64,000 bases of DNA from Ancylomarina sp. DW003 (GTDB taxonomy: Bacteria > Bacteroidota > Bacteroidia > Bacteroidales > Marinifilaceae), in assembly GCF_029029505.1 (NCBI RefSeq), contig NZ_JAKJSD010000011.1, forward strand, positions 62,001-126,000, read 5' to 3'. Positions 34,497 to 45,300 of the stretch are shown here, piece after piece. Each line of letters starts with the position of its first letter. Positions within the stretch are counted from its first letter, which is position 1. Below the pieces are notes generated by a model. It was given only the letters and a program-made list of their open reading frames with translations, ran no database searches and was not told the DNA's origin. Made by a program: the position numbers and the translations under genes.

Positions 34497-36164
34497 ATGG
34501 GAAAACTAATAAGCATTTACATAGAAGATCTAAATGAAAAAAGATCTTACCCGGTAGGCACAAACCTTCAGACGATTCTAGACGAAATATCATCTCTTCT
34601 AAATATGAAAGTTTTAGGAGCTATGGTCAATAATAAACTGAAGGAACTTACCTACGAAATTTACAAACCCAAGAATATAAAGTTTATTGATTACACACAT
34701 CCTGCAGGAAAAAGGATGTATATACGCTCACTTACTTTTATTCTATACAAAGCAGTTCAGGAAACATTTCCTAATGCAGGATTTCGCGTAGAACATTCGA
34801 TTTCAAACGGTTTGTATTGCAGAATAAAGGATAAAAATACGATCTTAACTCAGGAAGGTATTGAAAAAATTAAGCTTAAGATGCAAGCTTTGGTTGAAGC
34901 TGATATTCCATTTGAGAGAAATGAAATTGAAACGGAGAAAGCCATTGAACTTTTCGAATCTCAAGGCTTGACAGAGAAAACAAAATTACTCCGTACCCGA
35001 GGCAATCTATACACTTCAGTTTATAAGCTAGACGGTACTGTTGACTATTTCTATGGATTTCTACTTCCTTGCACTGGTTTAGTTGATATATTCGACCTAA
35101 AACATTTTTATAATGGAATGCTACTTTTGGCTCCTGACAAAAAGAACCCATCAGTTGTAAAATCTATTCTAGAACAAGAAAAAATGCTTAAAATTTTCAG
35201 TGAATATAAGCGTTGGGGAAAGATTTTGGGCATTTCGAATATTGGAGACTTAAACACAAGTGTTGAAGAAAATAGAATTTCAGAGCTGATAAAAATATAC
35301 GAAGCCATGCACGAGAAGAAGATTTCTCAAATTGCAGATCGCATTCGTAAAAAGTGGAAAAAGATCAAACTTATTTTAATCGCAGGCCCTTCCTCATCAG
35401 GAAAAACAACATTTGGCAAACGATTGGCCATACAACTAAAGGTTTCAGGTATTAAACCGATTAACCTTTCATTAGACAACTACTTTGTCAATAGAGAGCT
35501 CACGCCTTTAGATGAGAATGGGGAATATGATTTCGAATCAATCGAAGCACTTGATGTCAAACTATTCAATGAGAACCTGCTAGATTTACTTGAAGGAAAG
35601 GAAATTGAATTACCTAAATTTTCTTTTGAAACCGGTCAACGCTATTACGACGGAGAGAAATTAAAAATCAATGGTAAAAACGTCGTTGTTATAGAAGGTA
35701 TCCATGCTTTAAACCCAAAACTTACTTCTTTAATTTCTAACGAAGTCAAGTTCAACATTTATATTTCAGCACTAACTTCTATCTCTATTGACGGCCATAA
35801 TCGTGTTCATTCAACTGATAATCGTCTGATTAGGCGAATAGTTCGTGATCACCGTTATAGAAATTATTCTGCTCTTGATACCATTAAGCGCTGGCAGTCG
35901 GTAAGACGTGGTGAAGAAAAGAATATCTTTCCTTTTCAGGAAAATGCCGATGTCATGTTCAACTCAGCATTACCATATGAGTTAGGTGTTCTTAAGCGAC
36001 ATGTAGAACCAGTCCTTAAAGAGATTCAGCCCAACCAAACGGAATATTCCGAAGCCAATAGATTATTAAAATTCTTCTCTTATTTTAAGCCTATTCCTGA
36101 TGATGAAATTCCTCCAACATCGCTTATGAGAGAATTTCTAGGTGGTAGTACTTTTGACTATTAA
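34497..36164 (+). CDS. Nucleoside (uridine) kinase fused to ThrRS-like N-terminal domains
   Basis: 555 aa. Residues 1-65 look like a TGS domain. Residues about 70-230 resemble the second additional domain of threonyl-tRNA synthetase (TGLVDIFDLKHFYNG). From about 285 there is a phosphoribulokinase/uridine-kinase domain with Walker A AGPSSSGKTTFGKR, LDNYFV and the YDFESIEALD segment. This fusion is known in Bacteroidota and Clostridia. It is presumed to phosphorylate uridine or a related nucleoside; the role of the tRNA-synthetase-like part is unclear. The length is typical. A hairpin terminator follows. Confidence 0.87.
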   Translation: MGKLISIYIEDLNEKRSYPVGTNLQTILDEISSLLNMKVLGAMVNNKLKELTYEIYKPKNIKFIDYTHPAGKRMYIRSLTFILYKAVQETFPNAGFRVEHSISNGLYCRIKDKNTILTQEGIEKIKLKMQALVEADIPFERNEIETEKAIELFESQGLTEKTKLLRTRGNLYTSVYKLDGTVDYFYGFLLPCTGLVDIFDLKHFYNGMLLLAPDKKNPSVVKSILEQEKMLKIFSEYKRWGKILGISNIGDLNTSVEENRISELIKIYEAMHEKKISQIADRIRKKWKKIKLILIAGPSSSGKTTFGKRLAIQLKVSGIKPINLSLDNYFVNRELTPLDENGEYDFESIEALDVKLFNENLLDLLEGKEIELPKFSFETGQRYYDGEKLKINGKNVVVIEGIHALNPKLTSLISNEVKFNIYISALTSISIDGHNRVHSTDNRLIRRIVRDHRYRNYSALDTIKRWQSVRRGEEKNIFPFQENADVMFNSALPYELGVLKRHVEPVLKEIQPNQTEYSEANRLLKFFSYFKPIPDDEIPPTSLMREFLGGSTFDY

Positions 36165-36187
36165 ACTGTAAAAAGTGTACAAAATAG

Positions 36188-36230
36188 ATTGCGACCATAA
36201 ACTCATGTTTGTAGTCGCAATTTCTGTTTT
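36188..36230 (+). terminator. Terminator after the nucleoside kinase gene
   Basis: ATTGCGAC / GTCGCAAT stem extended by ATAAAC / GTTTGT around tcat, then TTTCTGTTTT. Confidence 0.75.
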
Positions 36231-36761
36231 AATGGATTGTTATCTGAAGATTTTACATTCATCATTTAATGACATATTTGTTCTGTAATTTTTCAAAATA
36301 AATACCAAATCAATCTTCAAAAAAATTAAACACTCACTAAAAGAGGGCATTGAAAATATTAGACTAAAACATCTCTTATTATTTAGATATAAAAGTCTTC
36401 CTGAATGAACTCAGTCCTGTTCTAAATTAGAATTGTTAATAAGTTTAAGCATCGTTGATAAACAGACACATTATATTTGTTGATAAGTCCTTAAACAGCA
36501 AAGTCATTTACATGTTATCAACAACTATATAATAGAAAAACAGGGGTATTCAGAAGTTATTAACAAATTATCAACATTGTTGATATCCTGTTAGTATCCA
36601 GTCTGTAAGTCAATTTTTATATTGACTTTTTTTTGCTAATTTATTGGGGATAAAAATTCCCACTTCCTGGCGAAAGCGGGGCTGCAAATATAGAGTAATT
36701 CATATTAAAAACGCATCTGCTTTAAGCCTTTTTTCTAATAAAAATAGGCTACACAGGCTAA
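36231..36761. other. 530-bp convergent spacer with TTATCAACA boxes
   Basis: No gene is seen. TTATCAACA-type 9-mers, one mismatch from the DnaA box TTATCCACA, lie at 36453-36461 (reverse, last base different), 36478-36486 (reverse), 36515-36523 (+), 36568-36576 (+) and 36578-36585 (reverse, partial). They sit in very AT-rich DNA. The region could be an origin-like or DnaA-titration site, or house a small RNA ended by the terminator at 36608. Confidence 0.4.
36608..36634 (+). terminator. Orphan terminator in the spacer before smpB
   Basis: AGTCAAT-ttttat-ATTGACT with a T8 run. It lies about 440 bp past the nucleoside kinase gene, which already has its own terminator, so it may end an unannotated short transcript. 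Confidence 0.75.
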
Positions 36762-37208
36762 CTACCTCTTCATCATACGATCTATATCTCTTTTATGATC
36801 TTTTTGTTTTAAACTTTCGCGTTTGTCGTAGTTCTTTTTACCTCTGCAAAGAGCAATCTTAAGCTTCGCAAAGCCTTTTTGATTGATAAAAAGACTTAAT
36901 GGAACTATAGACAGACCAGATTCCTTCGTCTTTCTATCCAGTTTATCCAACTCTTTTCGGTTCAGCAATAATTTACGCTCTCGTTTCTCTTCATGATTAT
37001 AATAGCTTCCGAAACGGTATTCGGCAATGTGCATTCCTTTTACATACAATTCATTGTTTGCAAAGTAACAGAACGAATCCACTAAACTAGCTTTTCCCGC
37101 ACGAATCGATTTAATCTCTGTACCAAACAACTGTATTCCTGCAACGTATTCGTCGATGAATTCATATTCAAAGCTGGCACGTTTATTTCTTATATTGATT
37201 TTTTGCAT
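36762..37208 (-). CDS. smpB: SsrA-binding protein SmpB
   Basis: It binds tmRNA and delivers it to stalled ribosomes for trans-translation. 148 aa with the conserved start [14 protein letters not shown], the core [17 protein letters not shown] and the C-terminal basic tail [11 protein letters not shown] that forms a helix in the mRNA channel. The tmRNA gene (ssrA) is not found beside it. A leftward -7 box (TAACTTTG) lies about 90 bases upstream. Confidence 0.97.
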   Translation of the reverse strand: MQKINIRNKRASFEYEFIDEYVAGIQLFGTEIKSIRAGKASLVDSFCYFANNELYVKGMHIAEYRFGSYYNHEEKRERKLLLNRKELDKLDRKTKESGLSIVPLSLFINQKGFAKLKIALCRGKKNYDKRESLKQKDHKRDIDRMMKR

Positions 37209-37533
37209 TTTAGGCTTAATTCTATATTTACTTCATCTCCAAAATTAATCGGAGATCAAAAATAATGCTTAGTTCCAAGGAGTCAACATTAATTCACTAC
37301 AAAGTTAGTATTTATCTCATATTTCTAAATAAGAGTGGGTCATCCACTTCCTCATCGATGAATCATCACAACAAATATCTAAAGAAGCAAGCAAAGAATT
37401 ACCTAACAAATAAAACTTAAACATGAAGTAAAAGCCCATTAATTCAAAGCATTCAATCAAATGTAGAAAATGATTCTAATTATTCAGAAAACTTAAAGTA
37501 ATTTTGTAGCGATTCAACAAGAAAAGAAATCTT
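37209..37533. promoter_or_regulatory. Divergent promoter region of smpB and miaA
   Basis: Leftward -7 box TAACTTTG (plus-strand CAAAGTTA 37300-37307) for smpB. Rightward -7 box TAATTTTG at 37499-37506 for miaA, 28 bases before its ATG. Neither has a clear -33 TTTG. Nothing else is apparent. Confidence 0.5.
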
Positions 37534-38448
37534 ATGCAATACAATTTATTAGTCGTATTAGGAGCAACAGCAACAGGTAAAACAGGTTTAGCCGTAAATC
37601 TGGCAAAACATTTTGATGCTGAAATTATCAGCGCTGATTCAAGACAAATCTATCGTGGAATGGATTTGGGAACAGGCAAAGATATTGAAGAGTATACGAT
37701 TGATGGTCAGGAAATCCCACACCATTTAATTGACATTGCAGATGCCGGCTACAAATATAATGTATATGAATTTCAGCGTGATTTTGTTGAAGCCTTTGAA
37801 GATATTCAAAGCAGAAATCGCCTGCCTCTGGTCTGCGGTGGAACGGGTATGTATCTCGAAGCATGCCTTAAGGGATACAAATTAATTTCGGTTCCTAAGG
37901 ATCAAGATTTCAGAGATTCTTTATTGGATAAAAGTCTTGACGAGTTGGGTGAAATTCTCAGAGGCTATAAGGAAGTGCATAACAATTCAGATCTTGAAAC
38001 AAAAAAACGTGCCATTCGTGCAATTGAGATTGAGCGCTATTATGCTACCCACCCTGAAGTAGAAATGAAACATCCAGAATTAAAACCTCTGCTTATTGGA
38101 ATAGAATTCGATAGAGAAAACAGACGAAGTCGAATCAGCCAGCGACTGAAAGAACGTCTTGACTCAGGTATGGTTGAAGAAGTTAAAGGCTTAATAGAAT
38201 CGGGAGTTAGTCCGGAAGATTTAATCTATTACGGCTTAGAATATAAATTCCTAACTCGCTACGTCATTGGTGAATTAACTTATGATGAAATGTTTACGCA
38301 GCTTGAGATTGCTATTCACCAGTTTGCAAAACGACAAATGACCTGGTTCAGAAAGATGGAACGAAGTGGTTTCGATATTCACTGGTTAGACGGTTTTATG
38401 CCACTCGAAGAAAAAATTAAAGAAGTTGAAAAACTTTGGAACGCCTAG
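37534..38448 (+). CDS. miaA: tRNA dimethylallyltransferase MiaA
   Basis: It transfers dimethylallyl to the exocyclic amine of A37 in tRNAs reading U-starting codons. 304 aa. The P-loop GATATGKTG is near the N-terminus. ISADSRQIYRGMDLGTGKD and VCGGTGMYLEACLKG follow, and the C-terminal KRQMTWFRKM motif is typical of the family. Many Bacteroidota carry two MiaA paralogues; this one is of the common ~300-aa size. Monocistronic and divergent from smpB. Confidence 0.95.
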   Translation: MQYNLLVVLGATATGKTGLAVNLAKHFDAEIISADSRQIYRGMDLGTGKDIEEYTIDGQEIPHHLIDIADAGYKYNVYEFQRDFVEAFEDIQSRNRLPLVCGGTGMYLEACLKGYKLISVPKDQDFRDSLLDKSLDELGEILRGYKEVHNNSDLETKKRAIRAIEIERYYATHPEVEMKHPELKPLLIGIEFDRENRRSRISQRLKERLDSGMVEEVKGLIESGVSPEDLIYYGLEYKFLTRYVIGELTYDEMFTQLEIAIHQFAKRQMTWFRKMERSGFDIHWLDGFMPLEEKIKEVEKLWNA

Positions 38449-38468
38449 AGTCCAAAGCTCAGTTCGTT

Positions 38469-39098
38469 TTAAAAATATTTTTTAATTTCTGAGAAGACAA
38501 TACGTTTAACTCCAAGAGTATCCCATTTTTCAAATGGAAGAGGAATATTAGGCAGTTCTTTTATTGCATCTTCAATTACGAACACCTCTATATTTTGTTT
38601 GGCTAAACCACAAACGGCACAATCAACACAAACATTGGTCGTTACACCATAAACAAAGACTTTCTTTGGAGCCAATTGTCCAACTAACATCTGTGTATTA
38701 GGATTCCCTTCGAACACATCAAACACATCCTTGAAAACTACCAAATTTCGGGCTTGAGTCATCTTCTCAATTTCTTCGCTTGAGTACAATTTATCCCAGT
38801 TCAGAGTTAAAGGATTTTCAGGCTGTGTCTCACTCATATATTCTGCACCCTTGGTACCTGCCATACAATGTGGAGGGAAAGTTGACACAAAATCCGGTGT
38901 ATCAGACAATTCTTTCGCATCAGGATAATGATGATCTGCCGTATTAACAACCTGAATATTGCTTTCTTTTGCAAATAGAGTAATACGTTCTAAAAGAGGT
39001 AAAATATCTTCAGAGTCGGGTACATATAACTTGCCCTCTTTGTTCATAAAATCGAATTGTGTATCTACATTCCAAAACAAAAGCTCCTTTTTAAACAT
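38469..39098 (-). CDS. Nicotinamidase-like cysteine hydrolase (isochorismatase superfamily)
   Basis: 209 aa, cytoplasmic. The catalytic triad is readable as Asp12 (NVDTQFDF), Lys123 (VFKDVFDVF) and Cys157 (TTNVCVDCAV). A metal-site segment NTADHHYPD (Asp55/His57 region) and FPPHCMAGTKG are as in PncA-type nicotinamidases, making deamination of nicotinamide in NAD salvage plausible. The sequence is more divergent than standard PncA, so another amide substrate is possible. It converges on miaA with a 20-bp gap. Confidence 0.82.
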   Translation of the reverse strand: MFKKELLFWNVDTQFDFMNKEGKLYVPDSEDILPLLERITLFAKESNIQVVNTADHHYPDAKELSDTPDFVSTFPPHCMAGTKGAEYMSETQPENPLTLNWDKLYSSEEIEKMTQARNLVVFKDVFDVFEGNPNTQMLVGQLAPKKVFVYGVTTNVCVDCAVCGLAKQNIEVFVIEDAIKELPNIPLPFEKWDTLGVKRIVFSEIKKYF

Positions 39099-39152
39099 AT
39101 CATTTGATTAATTGGATTCAAGCGAAACTAATAAAAATACAGCAAACTTGAG

Positions 39153-39160
39153 TATTCTTG
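39153..39160 (+). promoter_or_regulatory. Possible -7 box of the LytS-like kinase gene
   Basis: TATTCTTG, one mismatch from TAnnTTTG. It overlaps a TTG codon at 39158, favouring the ATG at 39245 as the kinase start. Confidence 0.35.
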
Positions 39161-39244
39161 AAAGCTTATCAATCTTATTTAAACAAATATTTCATATACT
39201 GCTCATTGTTTTTTATTTTCATCCAACAATTTGAAATCTACCAT

Positions 39245-40309
39245 ATGGCTACTCCCTTATTAATGTCCAGAACAAAAAACACTTACCATATCATTTTTTG
39301 GTCTGTTTCACTCTCTTTTTGGCTAATTTCAATGTTTGTAGCGAGTGAATTTAAGAATGTACTCACTTTCAAAATGATTTCACTATCAATAGCCTTCAAT
39401 TTTTGTTTTGCTGCAGCTGTCTACACCAATTTAAGAGTATTAATCCCTGCCTTTTTTAAGAAAAAATCATTCTTTCTTTTCTTCACAAGTCTATTCATAA
39501 CTGTTGGTCTGTCAGCATTACTGATTCAATTCTTACTGATATATCCACTACATAACTTTGTCATAGAAGAAGGCGCATTCGAATCTTTCATTTTTTCCGA
39601 CTGGTTTGGTTTCTTTTTCTTTTCATTTGTATACGTAGGCATTACCAGTATATTTTCCTTAACTAGAGAATGGTTTATCCTCCAAAGAATATCAAATCAA
39701 TTAAAAGACATTGAAAAAGAAAAACTTGAAGCTGAACTTAAAGTCTTAAAAACACAAATTAAGCCTCATTTTCTATTCAATTCTTTAAATAACATTTATG
39801 CTCTCGCTCTCGATAAGTCTGATGAAACTGCTGATGTTGTTCTTCAGCTATCAGATTTAATGCGCTACATTTTATACGATTGCAATGAGAAACTGGTTGA
39901 TATCAATAAAGAACTTGATTTTTCGAGAAATTATATCAATTTGCACAAGATCAGGTTGGGTGAAGATACGCCTGTCAATTTTATTATCAATGGACATTTT
40001 GATGGGCACAAAATTGCTCCACTCCTATTTGAGCCATTTATAGAGAATGCATTTAAACATGGCGTATACGGAAAAGATTCAGATAGCTTTATTAATATTA
40101 TTTTTAATTTTGATGAAAATGATCAGATGGAGTTAATTATTGAAAATAGTTACGATCCTAATTGGAACAGCTCTAAAAAAGGTAGTGGTGGTATCGGTAT
40201 TCAGAATGTCATTAGACGCCTCGAACTTATTTATCCTCAGAAGCATAAAATAGATATTGACAAAGGGGAGGCAGTTTTCAAAATCACACTAAAAATCGAA
40301 CTTTCTTAA
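39245..40309 (+). CDS. LytS/YpdA-type sensor histidine kinase
   Basis: 354 aa from the ATG at 39245. Four membrane helices (about residues 15-35, 45-65, 75-100, 115-135) are followed by a coiled linker. The His_kinase domain has IKPHFLFNSLNNIYAL with His175 as phospho-acceptor. The ATPase domain has LFEPFIENAFKHGV and a glycine loop SSKKGSGGIGIQNVIRRLELIY. This class pairs with LytTR response regulators, and one lies 85 bp downstream. The signal sensed is unknown. A TTG-initiated form would add 29 hydrophobic residues, but the -7-like box overlaps that codon. Confidence 0.9.
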   Translation: MATPLLMSRTKNTYHIIFWSVSLSFWLISMFVASEFKNVLTFKMISLSIAFNFCFAAAVYTNLRVLIPAFFKKKSFFLFFTSLFITVGLSALLIQFLLIYPLHNFVIEEGAFESFIFSDWFGFFFFSFVYVGITSIFSLTREWFILQRISNQLKDIEKEKLEAELKVLKTQIKPHFLFNSLNNIYALALDKSDETADVVLQLSDLMRYILYDCNEKLVDINKELDFSRNYINLHKIRLGEDTPVNFIINGHFDGHKIAPLLFEPFIENAFKHGVYGKDSDSFINIIFNFDENDQMELIIENSYDPNWNSSKKGSGGIGIQNVIRRLELIYPQKHKIDIDKGEAVFKITLKIELS

Positions 40310-40394
40310 TTGTTTAAAAAAATGACTAATTTGGTTGGCTGATGCCAACTAAACTTAAGACTAGCCACCAAGTCTTAGCAAGAAAAATGAAGAT

Positions 40395-41096
40395 ATGAAA
40401 CTAAGATGCTTAATAATTGACGATGAACCTTTAGCACAACGTGTGTTAGAGAAATACATTGCTGAACTTTCGGGTTTAGAATTAGTAGGTAAGTGTGGGG
40501 ATGCTCTCGAAGCTATGGACGTACTTAAAAAAGAAGAGATCGATTTAATATTTTTGGATATTAATATGCCACGATTGAATGGAATCAACTTTCTTAAAAC
40601 ATACAAAAATCCTCCTTTAACCATTATCACCAGCGCATACACAGAATATGCAGTTGAAAGTTATGAGTTAAACGTACTTGACTATCTAAAAAAACCTTTT
40701 GCCTTTCAAAGATTCTTGCAAGCTATACAAAAAGCTGAAGAAAGATTGAAAAAAGTCGATCAGCAAGAAGAAGTCAAAGGTGATATGGAATATATATTTG
40801 TGAAAGCTAACAAAAAGACAATTAATGTAAGCCTTGATAGTATTCAATATATAGAAGCTTTGGGTGATTACGTAAAAATCTATACCGATTCTGAGCATAT
40901 TGTAACCTATCAATCTCTTAAAGGAATAGAGAAGTTGTTACCAACTCAAAAATTTTACCGTGTACACAAATCCTATATTGTGGCGCTGGCTAAAATCAAA
41001 TCGATTGAGGGAAACATGGTTCATATGAGTAATAACAGTCTTCCAATTGGGAATAATTACAAGCAAGGTTTCTTGCAAAAAATTCATATGAATTAA
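40395..41096 (+). CDS. LytTR-family response regulator
   Basis: 233 aa. The receiver domain has acidic residues DDEP and phospho-acceptor Asp55 in FLDINMPRLNG, with Lys in LDYLKKPF. A LytTR DNA-binding domain follows (residues about 130-232, including YIEALGDYVKIYT and FYRVHKSYIVAL). It is the partner of the upstream histidine kinase. The target promoters are not visible, though the lipoprotein gene 180 bp downstream is a candidate. Confidence 0.95.
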   Translation: MKLRCLIIDDEPLAQRVLEKYIAELSGLELVGKCGDALEAMDVLKKEEIDLIFLDINMPRLNGINFLKTYKNPPLTIITSAYTEYAVESYELNVLDYLKKPFAFQRFLQAIQKAEERLKKVDQQEEVKGDMEYIFVKANKKTINVSLDSIQYIEALGDYVKIYTDSEHIVTYQSLKGIEKLLPTQKFYRVHKSYIVALAKIKSIEGNMVHMSNNSLPIGNNYKQGFLQKIHMN

Positions 41097-41276
41097 GCTT
41101 TATTCTTAACTCTTTTAATAACATAAAATTTCCTTACTAATCTATTAGCTCAACCAGCTATAAACTCAAGATTGGAAGCGAAAAAATATAATTCAATTTA
41201 AGTTCGTATTTACAGCCTTTTTGCTAAATTTAGACTGAAAACTTGAATATATATTGATCTATAAAATTGTAAATAA

Positions 41277-42110
41277 ATGAAACGACTAACAACATCCCCT
41301 TATAGCCTAATAATCTTAGGATTAATCTTTGCTATTAATATTACAGGATGTAAGCCTGTAGACAAAAAAGCAAATAAAGAAACGCAAACAGAGAAGCCAT
41401 TACTTAAAAAAGCGATTGCTAAAGAGGTAAAAGATGTGGTTTATCCACTTCCAACAACCTTCGAATTGACTTCAATGTTGAATAGAATTGGTGCTGACTA
41501 TATTTTAGGCATTTCAAATTCTACTGAAAATGCAGATAAATATTTTACAGAAAAAGCCAGAGCTTTAAATCTTGGTATCTATAGTGCTGACCTAAGTTAT
41601 GCAAGTACATATCACAGAAAGCAGGAGACTATGTTGTTTCTTAAAGCTTCTAAAAAAATTATCGATAATCTGGAGATTACTTCAGCTTTCAATGAGACAT
41701 TAGTTAGCGATGTTGAAAAGAACTTGGATAATAAAGAAGAGCTTATTAAGCTTATCACAAATTCATTTTATGACACTTACGCTTTCTTAAACAAAAATGG
41801 TAAAGCAAACCTTTCTCTTTTTGTAGTTAGTGGTAGTTTCATCGAAGGGCTTTATATTGCAACTCACATTTCTGAAAATACCTTTACTAATCCTGAAATT
41901 GTAAAAGTAATTTTCGATCAGAAAGATTCATTGGAGCGTTTATTAAAAGTTCTTCAACCAGAAGCTCAAGATCCTAACATTGCTTCATTAATAAATGATT
42001 TCAAAGGACTTAAAACTAGTTTCGACAAAGTTGGCGAAAGCATGACTAAGCCTCAATTAGAAGAAATTACAGCTAGTGTTGTTAAGCTTAGAGAAGCTAT
42101 TGTAAAATAA
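41277..42110 (+). CDS. Hypothetical lipoprotein downstream of the two-component pair
   Basis: 277 aa with a lipobox NITGC (Cys25). The rest is largely helical, with segments YPLPTTFELTSMLNRIGADYILG and KYFTEKARALNLGIYSADLSY. Similar lipoproteins of about 280 residues occur in Bacteroidota without known function. It has its own perfect terminator. The location suggests regulation by the LytTR system, as inference only. Confidence 0.65.
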   Translation: MKRLTTSPYSLIILGLIFAINITGCKPVDKKANKETQTEKPLLKKAIAKEVKDVVYPLPTTFELTSMLNRIGADYILGISNSTENADKYFTEKARALNLGIYSADLSYASTYHRKQETMLFLKASKKIIDNLEITSAFNETLVSDVEKNLDNKEELIKLITNSFYDTYAFLNKNGKANLSLFVVSGSFIEGLYIATHISENTFTNPEIVKVIFDQKDSLERLLKVLQPEAQDPNIASLINDFKGLKTSFDKVGESMTKPQLEEITASVVKLREAIVK

Positions 42111-42144
42111 GTTTCTACTAAACGAAACAACATCTAAAATATTA

Positions 42145-42178
42145 AAAACTGCAATTCATATGAATTGCAGTTTTTTTT
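42145..42178 (+). terminator. Terminator after the 41.3-kb lipoprotein gene
   Basis: AAAACTGCAATTCA-ta-TGAATTGCAGTTTT, a perfect 14-bp stem with a T8 run. Confidence 0.95.
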
Positions 42179-42302
42179 ATGTCTTGTTTTTGCAAGCCAT
42201 CTAACATTTTTGATAAATAAATTGTATTTTTAGATCTGTTCAGTAAAAGCTGTACGATCCATTTTACTCTGGAATTTCTAATAAAAACATTCAACTCTTC
42301 AA

Positions 42303-45300
42303 ATGGGAGAATCAATCTTAAATGCACTTATGCACCTTTTTGCCATTGTTGCCAATGCCAAAGAAGAGGGTGTTTCGAACAAAGGGAAAGACATCGTAGA
42401 TAATTTCCTAAAGCGTTACGTAAGTGCTCAAGATGAAATTGAATATATGAACTTATTCCTAAACTACTATGAGTTTTACCATAGAGAAATGGAATATCAG
42501 TCAAGCGTACACCAAAAAACGGCCAATATTATTTCCTTATCCGAGGCTGCAAATGTTTGTATACGAATTCGTCCGGAACTCATTCAAGAAGAGCGCTTAG
42601 TTGTATTACTTCGTCTTTTGGAATTTATATACGAAGATGATATAGTTAGTGAAGGAGAGTTCGAGTTTATTAGTATTGTTGCTGAAAACTTTAAGATTAA
42701 CCGAAATGAATTTCTCAATGCAATAGCCTTTATCATTGGAGAAGATTTTCTTGATGAATACGATAAAAGTAAGTTTCTGATTATAAACAATCAGATTACT
42801 GAGTGGTCTGAGAACCTTTCCTGGTTCATGAAAAAAGATCAAAAAAAGAATACAGGTCAAACAAAGCATCTCTATTGTGAAAACCTATATGGAAAACTGG
42901 TCACGCTTTATTTCCCGTCAGCCAACCTAATCGTATTCAGGTATCTTGGCGAGCTCAACTTATATGTCGAAGGAAATAAAATTGTTAAGGGACAAAGTTA
43001 CAGGCTTAAACATGGCTCCATTATAAAAGGGCCCAATATTAAATCAATTTATTATTCTGACCTGGCAAGTATTTTCCTAAAGGAAGACAATCAAGAAAAC
43101 ATTGTTTTTACTGTAAAGGATGCTATTTTCAGATTTAGAAATTCTCATAATGGGATTCACAACTTCAACATCTCCGAGAAAAGTGGCCAACTAATTGGCA
43201 TCATGGGTGGTAGTGGTGTAGGAAAATCAACACTATTAAACGTCCTTAATGGCAATTTACCTCTTAATAGCGGTGAAATCTTCATCAACGATTTCGAAAT
43301 TCACAGAAACAAGTCTGCTATTCAAGGATTAATTGGTTTTGTTCCTCAGGATGATCTTTTAATTGAAGAATTAACGGTCTTCCAGAATCTATACTATAAC
43401 GCAAAGCTCTGTTTCAAAGAATTTACTGAGCATCAAATTTTAAAAACAGTTCACACTTTACTCCATGATTTAGCACTTTATGAGGCTAGAAATCTAAAAG
43501 TAGGTAATCCTCTAAATAAATTCATTAGCGGTGGACAACGTAAGCGTCTAAACATCGGTTTGGAGCTTATGCGTGAACCATCAATTCTATTAGTTGACGA
43601 ACCGACTTCGGGTCTTTCATCTACTGATTCAGAAATGATTATGAATCTTCTGAAGCAACAAACTTTAAAGGGAAAACTAGTTATTGCTAATATCCACCAG
43701 CCCTCATCGGAGATCTTTAAGATGTTCGATAAGCTATGGATTATGGATAAAGGTGGTTATCCGATTTATACAGGAAATCCGATTGATTCAATTGTTTATT
43801 TTAAAACACAAAACTCACAAGTTAATGCCGCTGAAAGTGAATGTATCACCTGTGGTAATGTAAATCCTGAGCAAATTCTACAAATTGTAGAAACTCGAAA
43901 AATTGATGAAAACGGTAAACCAACTCGTGAAAGAAGAACCAGCCCTAAACAATGGAACGAAAAGTACCGACAAAATATTGATGCACCTGTTGAGCCGGTA
44001 AAATCAGAAGGTAGCTTACCTAAAAGTAATTTTAAAATACCAAGTAAAGTTAAGCAATTCTCGATTTTTTGGATTAGAAATTTACTCTCAAAACTAACAA
44101 ACAGGCAATACTTAATTATTAACCTGTTTGAAGCACCCTTGTTAGCCTTTATTCTTGGCTTTTTCACAAAATACACTTCAGCTGGCAACTATGTTTTTGG
44201 CGACAACAAGAACTATCCCGTTTTTCTATTTATGGCTGTCGTCGTTTCCATGTTTATAGGACTTAGTGTCAGCGCCGAGGAAATTATTCGTGATAAAAAG
44301 ATATTACAACGAGAGAAATTCCTGAATCTATCTCGAAATGCGTATCTCTTTTCTAAAATCACATTCTTGTTTTTGCTATCTGCAATACAAACTCTAACAT
44401 TTGTTCTGCTTGGTAATTATGTACTCGAAGTTCAAGGAATGACCCTTTCCTTTTGGCTCGTTCTGTTTACAACATCCTGTTATTCTAATATGGTTGGCCT
44501 AAATATTTCTTCCGGGTTAAATTCTGTAATTACAATTTATATCCTCATACCATTAATTCTGGTACCGCAACTTCTTTTGGGTGGTGCTATGATTAAATTT
44601 GATGATTTACATGGAGGAATTACTAATAAAACCTATGTCCCAATTATAGGTGATTTAATGACTACACGATGGGCTTACGAGGCTATGGCTGTCACTCAAT
44701 TTAAGGATAATGAATTCGAAAAACACTTCTTCGATTATGAAAAAGGTGTCAGTGATGCTGCCTTCACAAGCTCATTCTTAATTCCAAAAATTGAATCAAT
44801 TCTTATTGATTGTGAAAGGAATATTGAATTCGAAAAAAACTCAGAAGAGACTAAAAGTCATTTCCACCTTTTAAGAAATGAAATCACACAACTAACCGAA
44901 GAAGCCGAATTTGAACCTTTTGTTAGTCTAAACAAATTAAATACGCTTGATTTTAATTTAGATATACTCGAAAAAACCAGACAATATCTAGATGGTATCA
45001 AGCTACATTTTATGGGTATAAATAGTGAATCGGGCTATAAGAAAGATTTTCAGTACTCAAGATTAGTTGACTCACTTGGACGTGATGGTGTATATAATTT
45101 TAAGCAAAACTATTACAATCAAGCCTTGGCTGATTTGGTTTTAAACAGAACTGAAGTCAATAAAATGATTGAAGTCGATGAAAGGCTTGTTCAAAAGAAG
45201 GATCCAATATTCATGTACCCTGATTCCAGATTTGGGCGAGCTCATTTTTATGCACCCGTGAAACGAATTTGGAATTATTACATCGACACCTATTGGTTTA

